Below, piece after piece: positions 48,265 to 60,323 of a stretch of DNA of 64,000 nt; positions within the stretch are counted from its first letter, which is position 1; each line of letters begins with the position of its first letter. The position numbers and the translations under genes were made by a program. The stretch spans positions 22,276,001-22,340,000 of the forward strand of contig OX467086.1 in NCBI GenBank assembly GCA_950106755.1, in the 5' to 3' direction. The notes under the pieces are model-generated. The model did not search any database. It was not told the origin of the DNA and worked only from the letters and a program-made list of their open reading frames with translations. Source of the stretch: Climacium dendroides (Eukaryota; Streptophyta; Bryopsida; Hypnales; Climaciaceae).

Positions 48265-49985
48265 TCATTTGCACTTCATTACTAATATTATAGTTTTATA
48301 TTTAGTTTCCTCTATTTCTATAATCTTACTAATTTGTTGCTAGTTTTTTGCATGCAAGGTGTTCAAATAGTCTTTAAGACTCAAGTTCTTACCACTCCAA
48401 GCAATTGAAGAAAATTCCACTCATCCCAACAAGCCTTTCTATAAGTTTTAGTAGTGCAATTCTAGTGAAAATTGTGGGATTGGGTTACATTTTCTATATG
48501 CTACTGGTTTCATGTTTGAGCTTTGGAATATGTGAAGTGAGTGACATATACACAGAGGACATCCTTAAATACATCCACAAATTGAAAACTTGTGTGGAGA
48601 GTTTGGTATATAGAATATGAGGTATAGTTCCATGGTCCTCTAATGATTCAATTGTATTCATTCATTGTATGTGTACAACAACTCATAAAGCAATTGGAAG
48701 CACTAACATACTCAAATTTTGAATATTAGGTCCATTGCCATGGCTTAACAAGTTCACAAAGTTGTTTTGTTCATCAATTTGTAAAAGTTGTTTTTTAGGC
48801 TATATTAAATCCATGGATTGATATTCATATTTATAAAAAATAGTGGTTCTCATTTCTGGTTTTGCATTGATGTAGCAACGATCTACTAATTGTATCAATT
48901 TTTAATTGCATACTTGTTGGAAATTTATATGGTTTGCTTTTTTGTTGTTTGATTTCAACATTCTAAATTTCAAAATTTTTATTAGGTATTATTCAGCTTA
49001 TAATATTTTCTTTCTTATTTTAATCTTTGTTTATATGACTTTTGTTTGATTTTATTAGTAGTATTGAGGAAAGCTAAGTTAAAATGCACTTGTCCAAATG
49101 TACGCATTAGTCAAGTTCCTCCAATTTCCCCATTGGAGGTACTTGAAAAGTTGGTACTTGCCTCTTTCAAATATACAGACATGGATGACAACATTTGTGA
49201 CTATATGAAGGGAGAGAATCTTCAATAAAAAAAGTATATTCGTGCAGTGGATAGACATTTCAAACAAAGAGGCAATCAGATTGGTAGCTAAGTCTATTAC
49301 ACAAGGTTTATATCATCATTTGGAAAAGCTTTCTATCGACTTCATAAGTACAAAACCATGGTCGTGAGTTTTCTAGAATCTCATTTTGATTGAATAGTTT
49401 CTTTTATGTTTTTCTTGTTTTTCAACAACTTGTACAAGTTTCAACTTGTAGCAAGAACATGAAGTTGGAAGTAGCTTTTTTCCATATGTACTTTGGCATT
49501 TCAATTTGAAAGAATGTTTTCAACAAAAATGTAGCCATTTTGTATCTTGCACTTCTTGCATGGTTTTCAGTACTATGTTTGTCATAATTTTTGGGGGTTA
49601 TGTATATATGTGGTTCTCTCCTTCATGTTTACCACTTGATTTTTTCCTTTCATATTCTCACTTCTTTTCTATATGACATTTTCATTGTTCTTTACTACAT
49701 GACCTTTATGTAATCTAGGACCATCATGTAATTAAGAGTTAATACATTAATCTAAGGTAATGAGTAAGCTCTTACCATTACCATGAGGTAATCCTGAGTC
49801 ATTCAAAATGCATAATCATGAGGTAATGGTCAAACTTCTACCATTACCATGAGGTAATCATGAATTGTTTATAATGCATTACTATGAGGTAATGGTCATA
49901 TTTTTACCTCTAGGGAGTTCTTTTATTATTCTGAAAAAGAATGTGAAACGCTTCATTAAATCCCATGAGAAATTTGATTCTACCT

Positions 49986-51164
49986 CCTATGTGGCTTTCA
50001 CCCCTTGTCAAACATCATTTGGGACTTCCTTGTCACTATGCTAGCTTACAATGTCACTAATATTGGGGCAAGCACAAATATATGAAGTCGAAGATTTGAG
50101 ATGCATTACTTTTTGTTTTCGTACCAATTCATGATCTTCACAAATACATTTATGCATCATTTGAAAATGCAATGTTGATATGGAAATACCAACATTCAAG
50201 GCAGCCTCTCCAATTATGCCTTAGCAAGCGTCACCAATTCAACAAGCTCTAGTTTAGGTTGTCTCCTTCTCCAAGTTCCAAGGAAGAATTATGTTTTGGT
50301 GCAATATTGTTGTTTACATCAAAAAGGAATCATCGTTACTTGAAAGACATTTGTTATGGTTGAAAAACAAAATTGTCAAGGTGGAGTCCAAGACTATTGT
50401 AATTAGAGAAGTGGCTGTAGAAAAAATGAAGGACGGTGATTATGAACGTAAGGAATTCTCTCCATTAGCGATTTTAGCATTGATGTTGGTAGAGGGATTG
50501 CCAGAGTATGATGAGCTGAAATTCTTGCATGGAAATTCCAAGTTTGCTATGATTGCTATTGTAATACAAGCATTTGATACATTACTACTATGGTCTTTCA
50601 AAAGCTGAAAGACTTGCCTATGGCACCACTTGAAGCAATTGGATTGATCTTTAATATCATGTTGTTGATTGAAGTTACAATTGAAGTTAGTATTTACATC
50701 TTTTATATATAATCCTTGCCATAGACCTTTAGTAATCATTCTATACAAACTCAAAGCAAGAGAAAAAATTGCTTATGAGATTAGGAGTTAGAAAAAAACC
50801 AAATATATCATGGGACAAGATTGACAAGGTGTTCAATATTGTGTTAAGTGTGGTTAATTTGTGCTTATGTGGTATAGTAGTTTACTTCATCATAACACTT
50901 ATCCAAGTTTCCAACATGATCTTTGTAGTATTACCTTTAACATTTTTTTCATTGCAACTATCATACTTATCATGTATTCTATTAGATGGCATTTTTTGGA
51001 TTTAATGCAATCTAGAAGTGTATGATCAATTGCTTTACTATCTAGTGAAAAGATGTACACCCCTACCCTTTCCCCCCTCTCATTTTTTATTTAAAAAAAT
51101 TTCAGACCGTAGAACTTCTCATAAGAAAAATAAATAAAACCAATCTCCAAGCTGTCAATCTGGG
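49986..51164. other. Intergenic sequence with an unrecognised 105-codon open frame
   Basis: 50291-50608 could encode a 105-residue charged peptide with no motif I know. The composition is AT-rich and there is no intron-compatible neighbour. Probably non-coding. Confidence 0.3.
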
Positions 51165-51345
51165 ATATGGATACGTATACAAAATAGATATGGATACAAA
51201 TACAGAATATAGATATGGATACATGTATAGAAGACGGGTATGGATATAGATACGGAAAACAGATACAAATACAAAAAAAATATGGATATAAATGTGGATA
51301 CAAGTATGAATATGAGTACAAAAGACATATACATGTACACACTAA
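51165..51345. repeat. GATAC/ATGGATA-type minisatellite
   Basis: A degenerate array of 6- and 12-base words (ATGGATAC, AGATAC, ACAAATAC, GAATATGG). The long minus-strand open frames here (Tyr/Ile/Ser-rich) are by-products of the repeat. Confidence 0.85.
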
Positions 51346-52019
51346 AATCCTATATCAATTGTAGAACTTCATGTCAATTTGAAATTACAAATTAGAGGTT
51401 GGGGAGATATTTAGGATTTGGGTTGGGTTAGAGGTTGAGTTGGGGAATAAAAAAATATTTAATTTGGATTGTAGGGGGGGATTGGGGAATTAAAAAAATA
51501 TATTTAATTTGGATGGGTGAGTGGGTGGGGGTGTAAAACCTTTGCCTCACTATGCATTCAAAATACAAGTACTAAGGTACACATTACTATATTGTTACAT
51601 ATAATTGTTTATACTTGGGCTTTAATAGCGACAATAATATATTGGAAGTCTCAATACTTCAATGCCCAAGCTGATCTTTTTAATATTTCTCAACTCAATT
51701 TTTCAATATAAAAAATTTAAATTTACAATTTGTAGTACAAGATTTTTAAGTTCAATGCCTTATAATCTAGTTAGGCTAAGAAAAAAAAGTGTTTTCTTCA
51801 ATTTAAACACTTATATCTTATGATTGATATGATCAAAGTTTCTAAAATTTCTTCTAGACATTTCCATACTAGTCTAGTGGAAGATCCTACATTTGAATAT
51901 GCGAAAAAAACAAATGTTTAAATTTTTTGTTGTTTGCATTGAAAATGGCAAGTTTGAATGGTTCTTGACAAGAAATGGTATTCAAACTTTAGGCTGGTTT
52001 ATCTCTTAATCCTAAAGTC
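51346..52019. other. Intergenic sequence with a local duplication
   Basis: GGGGAAT(T)AAAAAAATAT and ATTTAATTTGGAT occur twice between 51435 and 51515. A family D right-end fragment follows (51700-52010). Confidence 0.4.
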
Positions 52020-52878
52020 TTAAGTGTAACACTCAAAGGTTTGATTAGGTTTCTATAATCTCAAATTTTGGTATGATTTTTTAAACTTTTATCGAGATAC
52101 GAAAATAATTTTATTTTAAATCAATGCTAGGGAGCAAAACTTATAATTAAATCATATAAAGCTCAAAATAGTTGAGCTTGGTTAGGAAAAATTATCACAA
52201 AAACTTGAAATGATCTCAAAAAGAATTTATTTCTTATAGATTATGTTTTTGTCTACATATGGAAAGATTGATTCATTTCATTTGAATTATTACTATAAAA
52301 TTATGGAGCATTGTTTTGTAGGCAACTATAGCATCTTCTTGAAAAAAAATAATATATTGGATCTATTTTTTGACTCAATTTTTATAATTTAAAAAAAAAA
52401 TCAACAAGTTTTAGTTTGCTTGTTAAAGCAATCTAGACATTCTGTTAATGATTTAATTTTTCCTTCAATTTGATATTTTCTCCTATAAGTTTTTTTAAAG
52501 AATGGAATTCAAGTTTCTGTTCTTGATTTTATTTTTCTAAAATTCAAATCAACTCAATTCTTCAACCTAAATTTTTTCAATTCAAAATCTACAGTCGAAA
52601 AATTGCAAGTTAAGTGGATTTAAAGTCTTATAATCTACTTAATGGGTGCAAAGAAAATTTGTTTAATTTCTTCACTTTAAATGCAAATATCTTGCAATCT
52701 ACTTGGTCAAAGTTTTTGAAATTTCTTCAATACTTTCATGCAAGTTTAGTGCAAGATCATATAGTTAAGATATGCAAAAAGGAAATGTTTCAAAAATCAT
52801 CTTTTTGCATTGGAAATGGTAAGTTTTGAGTTTTTTTAACATCAAAATGGCCTTGGAGCTTGGGACTTTGGGAACATT
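52020..52878. mobile_element. Repeat family D, copy 3 and adjoining fragment
   Basis: Diverged copy with CATCTTCTTGAAAAAA, AGTTTGCTTGTTAAAGCAAT, TTTTTCCTTCAATTTGATA and GCATTGGAAATGGTAAGTTT. A second, shorter right-end fragment of the same family lies directly upstream at about 51700-52010, and another occupies the first 165 bases of the window. Confidence 0.45.
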
Positions 52879-55251
52879 TTTTTGTAAAACTGATTTTAGG
52901 TTAAATATTTGTAATTTTTATTTAAAAAAATGTTGAATATTTTTAACATCGCATGATAATTTCTACACCATAATGTTTTCAATTATAAATTTATACCTTG
53001 AGTTAGGCATTAAACATGGTGAATGGTAATGTGCTGTATTGAAATGTTATATTGATATTGTTTTGAAAATAGGTAGATTCAAAAGCAACCTATGCTATCA
53101 TGATTAGCCTTATTAAAACATTCTCACCATCAATAAATAAATAAATAATACGTGAAATTCTTTAAAAATAATTTTGCACCTAAAATATTTTCTCAATTCT
53201 CAAAGATGTAATTTATTTTTATTAAAATATAATAAAATTGTAGGTGAAGGGACATACAAATTATTTGAAGTGCTTGTGTGACTTCATTTCATGGTGGTAG
53301 TAATGTGGCATCAAAATTCTAAGACTTTAATTGTGTCTATTGACACCTAGTGCACCCCATAATTGTTAATACTAAGAGACACACATACATATGTATGTAT
53401 GTCACTAAATATCAATTGAACCAATTTCCAACCTAAAGGTTGTAATTGGAATTTAAAATGTTTCATCTATGTGCATAGATGTAAATAGCTTCACCACTCC
53501 AGTGAGGATCATTTTTTGTACTACCCACATTACATGAAATATAGTAAAAAAAAATTTGAAAGCATAGCAAAGCGCATTGTACACCATGCACCATATACAA
53601 TATTTTTCCATGAGGTAAACAAGCCTATTACCATGCAAACTAGCAATCTTGAATATCTTAAGGCCAATTCCAAGAGGGGCACATATTGGGTAGAGGTTTG
53701 AGCTTGTTTCATAAATCAAACCTAGGTGGAATTATAATTACTCAATAAAAATTATAAATTTCTTGAAGTGGTTTGCCTTGAAGTTACAAAATCGTTCATA
53801 GAGTGGAGTCATGAACATCCTATAAACAACCCATAACCATTCTCTCGGTAGAAAATGAATGGTTTGGCTAAACAAAATTTGGGCCAAAAGTAGGATGATG
53901 GAATTAAGCACTAAACAAAAATAGTCCAGTTTACCTTACATAGTAGTGCCAATAGGAGAAGGGTGTTTCTTTCTCATTGCACATTGTAGTGGCACAACAA
54001 CTAAAAATAGTGAGGTTGTCTTGAAGCAATGGTTAGTTGGTCGCATAATCTAAGACTCCATAATTTCCATTGGTGAAAAGTCATATAACCCAACCAATTT
54101 TGTGCAACAAATTCATCAAGTAGGGTGTCCCTTCACTACTTCAAATGAAGTTTTCCCCAAATGTTATTTCAACCAAAATTGAGGAGGATGACATTGATTT
54201 CCAACCACCGCGTTAGTTCAGGTGACATTTTACATTTTACATGAGTCTCAGTTTAGGATAGTTGCCATCTGAACTTGCAAAGAAACGATGAATTCTGATT
54301 TCCAACACAGGCAAATGTGCAAACTTGTCGATGGGTCACATTGATCGATTCTGTTTTCCTCGAAAATTAAAGGAATGTGTGAAGTTTCTGTGATTCAAAG
54401 TTTCCATTCATTTGAACTTGCGAATGTCGATCGTTTCTTCTTGGGATCGGGTCATCCAGCAATCCAACAATCGAGATTAAATGCTCAATCTTCTCTGAGA
54501 TAAAGGCACCACAGTGAGCAGAAGGAAGTTTCCCAAATGATTTTGCACAAGGAAAGAGGGAATCAGCAAAACGAGGTAAGCAAGGAAAAATCAGTGACCC
54601 ATATTTTCAATTGGTGACACTGTCTGTAAACCAGGAACGCCGCAATCCAAGATCCAGAGATCGATAATCTCCCCCATGCATGCATGTTTCAAAGCTCCCC
54701 AATTCAAGTGCACAGACAAACTGATGTAGATTCAAGGAGCTTCAACTTCGTTAAATTGGAGCAACTCTATGAAAATGGCTCGGCGCCCTGGACTCTCTCA
54801 AGCAAGCAAGGATATGAAATGATTTAGAGACACTGGTCGGGTGGGGGAATGAATGGGCGGTGGAAATCCTGAGCACGATGTTTGAAAATGAAAAGCAATT
54901 TGCAAAATTATAATGTGCATATCTATTGGCACAGCAAGCGAATCTGATTGTCAAATTGGTGCCACATTGACGGAATTGAACCTGATTGAGGTTCCAGATG
55001 GGCGACTGGAAAACGTGTCGATCAAATTTTTGTGGAAATTTCGGCATGATTACGACGATTTCGCCGACGTTATACTGGGTTGAGGTTGCCTGGCATTCTT
55101 GACTCAATGCAGGTTTACATTTTTGGAGACACACGGCCGCCTGATTGTGGTCCAGAATATATTGAGCATGATTAATCCTACGAGCTCTGGCTTCGTAAGA
55201 AATGATCGAGCTTTCGGATAATTTTGTGTTACCCTAGCTTCTGTTTCTGCG
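52879..55251. other. Intergenic and promoter region of the two-domain DUF642 gene
   Basis: AT-rich to about 54200, then more gene-like composition up to the start codon. No other gene was recognised. The minus-strand frames at 54751-55406 overlap the DUF642 leader and are probably chance. Confidence 0.4.
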
Positions 55252-58200
55252 ATGGAAATTGTGGAGGCGGCGAAGTATTTCTTTGGATTCTCCATGTTGC
55301 TGTGGATGTACACACAAGCCGATCCTACCAATTTGATCCAGAATGGCGACTTCAACGTGGAGGGCTTCGTGTTCAACCAGTACCCCATCATGGACGTCAT
55401 TAGCACAGGTCAGGCATTTCCATCAAAATATTGGGCAATTTTCAGTTAAAACCAGGCATAGTGCTAGACAACTTTGCATCTATAGTCATCAAAGGAAACT
55501 ACTTGTGCAATTGGAAACGTTCCAATTTGATTGAAATTGGCGATTTTCAGTTACACTGTCATAGATTTGCACGAGAAATAACCGCTAGCTATAAGAAACC
55601 TTCGTTTTCTTAATGTTGTGTACATTGCAGGCATCAACACGTTGGTGCCGTATTGGGTAGCAATTGAAGGTGGTGTCCAAATGTTGGATTCGACCGTGTA
55701 CAAAGGCCCAAGCGGCGTGAACTCGTCAACTCTCTTGCATTTGAACTATAAACTTGGACCGGGGAAGATGGCTAGCATGCCAATGTATGTATTGCGCGAC
55801 GGTGCTCTCTACACCGTGAGTTGCTTCTTAGCTGACAACCCAGACGGAGGTCCTCTCTACAAGACCATGCGGATGGAAATCATGGATATCTTTGGAAAAA
55901 GGTTACTAACTTAAAGTTACTAATTTGTTCAGAACCAAAAAAATTTGAACAAATTATTTTTTTCTTCTCTATCGATGATTGTTTTCCCTTAAGTTTGTCT
56001 TTGAGGGCACTTACTATGGGCTAAGTAATTGCAAAGCACGCCAAGTTATCAAAAATAATCACCAGTTAGGACCTACAACGTGACAAGGTTGATCTTGATT
56101 GGTGATTATTCTTGATGACTTTGCAATTATTGGACATAACGTCTATGTAGGAGATTTGGGTCAATCATTTGACTTCTTTGATTGCTTAACCAATCAAAAC
56201 ATGCCACAAAGGCAAAAGTTCTTGTGCATTTAGATTATGTCAGGTGGATTATGTCAGATTTGTACTCACTAAGTTAATACCGGTTGATACTAATAGATAT
56301 TTTTCCTCAGATTTCTCACTACCAGACCAATGATATTTCTACTTCATACCCACCCCATTGAAAATTTGCACAAGGCATGTAGTGAGCATTATCATTCTTA
56401 GTCTGCCTCTCCTTAACCAATCGAAACATACCACGAAGACAAAAGTTCTCGTGCATTTAGATTATGCCAGGTGGATTATGTCAGATTTGTACTCACTAAG
56501 TTAATACCGGTTGGTACTAATAGATATTTTTCTCAGATTTCTCACTGCTAGACCAATGATATCATGAATGATATTTCTACTTCATACCCACCCCATTGAA
56601 AATTTGCACAAGCATGTAGTGAGCATTATCATTCTTAATCTGCCTCTCCTTAACCAATCAAAACATGCCACAAAGGCAAAAGTTCTCGTGCATTTAGATT
56701 ATGTCAGGTGGATTATGTCAGATTTGTACTCACTAAGTTAATACTGGTTGGTACTAATAGATATTTTTCTCAGATTTCTCACTACCAAACCAATGATATT
56801 TCTACTTCATACCGACCTTGTTTGAAAATTTGCACAAGGCAAGTAAAGAGCATTGTCAGTCTTAATCTGCCTCTCCTTACCAATTGAAACATGCCACGAC
56901 AGTAAAAGTCTCCTGCATTGAAATTATTGTGGAATTGTTTCTTACTTCGTTTATTAATAAAATTATTGTAAACCGAAGATGGCCTGCAGCTTATGAGAAT
57001 TAAATGTTTTTCTGCCTATCTGGCACAGGTTGGGACCGAAGTTGGAGCCTTTTGTGGTGAGCAACCACAGTACGACACGAACCAACATCTTGTGGCAGAC
57101 GGTCGCTTTGAATGTGCGCGGAACAGGGAAGCCCGCGTACCTGACCGTCGATTCCAACACACCGGGGTCATACGGTCCATTGGTTGCCAACATTCAAGTC
57201 TGCCTCAGCAACGTCATCGAGAACGGAAGTTTTGAGACGCTCGACCCATCAATTGGCAACACCAATGCGACATTCTTTGTGGTTGCGTAACGAACTCTGA
57301 TCCTCTGAAATAGTTCGTCTAAATCCAACTGAATTACCATGAATCACACACATAACCACGAGGTGATTGTTGTTTGAGACACTAGATTTCTCCACTGAGG
57401 GTAAACATGACTATTGCCAAGCAGATTTGCTATCTAGATACCTTGGAGAAGCTACTCAAGATACTCATGTATTTTTTAGAGATTCTTGGAGAAGCTACTC
57501 AAGATACTCATGTATTTTTTAGAGATTGAGAAGACCAAGAGAAGTCATTTGCAAGGAGAACCAAGACATTCCAACAAGAAAGGAATTTTTTGTTATTTTT
57601 TTAAAGTTTGTTGGGGCTAAATTGGTAAAGTGTTAGTGGATAGACCTATACTAAACCACAATCACACTAATGTGCCCCCTCCCCAAATGCATTGCCATGA
57701 TGCTAAAGAGTTGCTAAGTTTGAGAGAAGTCATTTGCAAGTAGAATCAAGACATCCCAACAAGAAATGAATTTTCTGTGATTTTTCACAGTTTGTTGGTA
57801 GAGCGTCAAGGAGGTGGGTAAATCCATACTAAGCCACAATCACACAAATGTGCCCCCTCCTCCAAGTGCATTGTCATGATGCTAAGTTAAAGTTAAGCTA
57901 ATAAGATTGCAATATTGTGTGGATGACTGACCCAAATGGGAGGGTCCAATAGATGTTAGAATTGGGTGACTAATGCCATTAAGTATGTTGTTCTCACTCC
58001 CATTGTCTTCTACGTTTCACTGAAATAAAAACTTTTCTTATATACTTCTTCAAAGTATTCTGATGAAGTCTATACATACTTATTACTTTACACCAGTCCT
58101 ATTCTTATAAGAAGTCACTTATCTTAATCTTGAACATGTACTGCTACTACTGGCACACTCAGGTTGTGAATGCGCCGTCGATGTTGGTTGACAAGTGGTT

Positions 58201-59352
58201 GGTGGAGGCTGGAGCTCTAAAGATTGCTTCAGCGGGACGGTACCAAGCTTCCACGGACAACTCCCCGGTCATGCTTGACCTCAATGCCATGGAGCAGTCG
58301 GCTGTGATCAGCAACACATTTGCCATCAAGCCAAGCACCGCGCACGTGATCCTGTTTGATGCGGCCATCAACCCCGAGCAGCAAATGCCCATGCAAGGGC
58401 AGGTACGGAAACATTCGCAGACTATAATGTTGTGAGTGAGTATCAAGTTGCAAATTAATTTGCACATCTGTTGGTACACCAATTTAACGGGATTGACATT
58501 ATCTATTCGTGAGAACGCAGGGTCAATTTTTGGAAACACCTATTTTCAGGCACTTTGAAAGTAAACTTTACAATATATTCACACGGTTTCTAAATTTTGT
58601 ATTCTAAGAGGATTTAGAATCCTCTTTCAGTTCTCATCAAGGTGCAATAAAAAGTATAATAACTCTTTACTTGCGAAATTGCTAATAATCTTTATGAGTA
58701 TTGTGTTAGGTCCTGGTGATGGTGCAAGGCCAACCATCGGCCTCCTTCCTGTTGAACAAGCCTGTGGACATGGACAGCACGGGCTTCTCCATCGACAGCA
58801 TTGGCTGGAACACGTACGAGTTTCCTTTCACCACCGGGAAAGACGACATCAAGGTGAAGTTGAAGTATATTAATAGCTTCCAGTCTGTAATGAAATGCAA
58901 GCTTCAGTTATTAAGAGCTTAACAAGTACTTTCAACAAAAGATTTGAAGCTCAACTAAGCTAATGAAGTTAATGAATCAATGAAAAGAGTCTGTAGTCTA
59001 CAGTACCAACTTTCAAGCGTGAGCTGGTGACGACGGTCGAATGAATGTAACAGTATGGCTTGGTTGTGCGCGTTTTCTTCAACAGGTGAAGGTTTCCTTC
59101 CAGAGCAAAATCGCAGGCAGTTTCGGTCCTTTGCTGGACAACGTCTGCGTGTACGAAGTGATCAAGAGCCTCAAGGATGCCAATGAAACCATTTCAGATG
59201 TGCCGGCGGATGTCGCCGCTACCAATTTCAATTACTACACCAACTTGCAAGGGGAAGCAGTGGCCTTGAGTTCCTGCCTTTCAATCCGCTTCCAATTAGT
59301 TCTTACGGGTCTCATCGTGGTGGTTCTTAGCTTCGTGTTCCGAGCACGTTGA
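55252..59352 (+). CDS. Two-domain DUF642 cell-wall protein with GPI-type tail
   Basis: Six exons (55252-55408, 55631-55901, 57029-57281, 58163-58402, 58710-58853, 59086-59352) give 443 residues. A signal peptide (YFFGFSMLLWMYTQA) precedes the first lobe. That lobe starts LIQNGDFNVEG, contains VPYWVAIEGGVQML, LLHLNYK and LYTVSCFLAD, and ends SYGPLVANIQVC. The second lobe starts NVIENGSFE, has DKWLVEAGALKI, PVMLDLN and WNTYEFPF, and ends SFGPLLDNVCVY. After a linker, the protein ends in a hydrophobic run (LVLTGLIVVVLSFVF) typical of a GPI-anchor signal. By family knowledge it is extracellular and binds wall polysaccharide. Two donors are non-canonical beyond GT: exon 2 AAG|GTTACT and exon 3 GTG|GTTGCG (TTT|GTGGTT is an in-frame alternative one codon shorter). 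Intron 3 (57282-58162) and intron 2 (55902-57028) carry tandem repeats. Confidence 0.85.
56191..56910. repeat. Tandem repeat, period about 230 bp, in DUF642 intron 2
   Basis: Three full units and the start of a fourth, beginning at 56191, 56418, 56655 and 56881 with CAAT(C/T)(A/G)AAACAT(G/A)CCAC. Shared blocks are GTGCATTTAGATTATG(T/C)CAG, GTACTCACTAAGTTAATAC and CTACTTCATACC. Confidence 0.9.
57418..57880. repeat. Nested tandem repeats in DUF642 intron 3
   Basis: A unit with CTTGGAGAAGCTACTCAAGA then TACTCATGTATTTTTTAGAGATT is doubled (about 57445-57530). Downstream, GAGAAGTCATTTGCAAG...AATTTTCTGTGATTTTT and CCACAATCACAC(T/A)AATGTGCC each occur twice. The same text is dispersed at 14715-14875. 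Confidence 0.75.
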
Positions 59353-60323
59353 TGAAATTGCATGACTTTCATGAAAGGTAACCATGTTTGAACTACTGAG
59401 TCATTGTTAGTTGTTTGATTTATTTGATTGACCAAGTTTTTATTGGTTCTTGTTGGCCATTGCAAAGAAGATTCCAATGCATTAAAGTATGTCTTATTTG
59501 GATGTTACATGCATAAGTTATGAAGGTTCAAAATTCTATTGGTAGACTTCATTTTACCCTCTGTTTCATTTCATCGGTTCCAGTGCTTCTTAGTGTCACG
59601 CTCAATATTCACTACACTACCTTTTATTGTAATGTCACCACACCTTTGGGCTCAAAATTCAAGTGGGGTACAATTTCAAATTCAATTGGTACTCATCGTG
59701 TGAGAATTTAGAATGTCTCATATTTAGGAACCTCTACAGCTCTACCATAACCAAGAGCTTAGAAGCTATTACTAGAAGTAGTTTGTAACTCAATTGACAG
59801 GCAAACTAGTTCAAGATTGGTATAAATTTTGAGTATAAATATTTGATACAAAAATATCGAATCTCCTTGGTATGAAATTTCAACTTCAACTTGATCAATA
59901 TTGATAAGTTGAAATCCAATACCTTGAAACTAATCCAAAGCCATACAACATCAATAGCAACCTAATACTCTAGATACAGTACACCAATAAGAAATTAGAA
60001 AACCAAGGCAATCAGGGCTCTTGCTACCAAAATGGTGTTTCATGACACTCTTTTTCACACTTTTTTCAACATTTTAGTGACAAATTGCTTCTAACGTTAA
60101 CTTGATTCCATAACACTCCAATAGTGCACAAGATGTCTATGTCAAAAAGGAACATCTGTCACACATCGTGCAAAAACAAACTTCCCCAAGGGTTGGGCAA
60201 TAACGATTTTAGGAAGCTATGAATCTAAAAAAATTGAAAAAATTTCTTCTAATGCTAGTTTGATTTCAGCCAATCCATACAAAAGCCCAGCTAACAGGGA
60301 ACTTGCAACCCCATTCACAAATC
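59353..60323. other. Spacer between convergent DUF642 and FkbM genes
   Basis: Should contain both 3'UTRs. No further gene or complete element seen. Confidence 0.4.

Larger units (their letters stand above)
44000..49985. mobile_element. About 6-kb element with long inverted repeats and subterminal palindromes
   Basis: The arms of about 200 bases (44000-44215 and 49740-49985) are inverted copies. They share AGGTAGAATC, GG(G/A)TTTAATGAA(A/G)CGTTTC, AATAA(C/T)AAAAGA, TGACCATTACCTCAT and GTAATGCATTAT. Inside each arm the palindromic motif CATTACCTCATGGTAATG and variants recur three or four times, a pattern typical of transposase-binding subterminal repeats. No transposase was recognised. Several short open frames inside (45538-45819, 48405-48620) are not similar to anything I know. 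Two MITEs (46229, 47935) are nested. No target duplication was found, so the superfamily is open. Confidence 0.6.

Noticed and set aside
44000..49985. Spaced repeated palindromes as a CRISPR-like array
   Set aside because: The CATTACCTCATGGTAATG copies are few, vary in sequence and spacing, and occur inverted at both ends of an element in a plant genome. Subterminal transposon repeats explain them.
50291..50608. 105-codon plus-strand open frame beside the 6-kb element
   Set aside because: It could be a transposon-derived peptide, but no motif or homologue is recognisable and the flanks lack gene-like signals, so it is not called a gene.
51091..51342. Minus-strand open frames rich in Tyr, Ile, Ser and Cys
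   Set aside because: They are produced by the GATAC-type minisatellite and show only the periodicity of the repeat.
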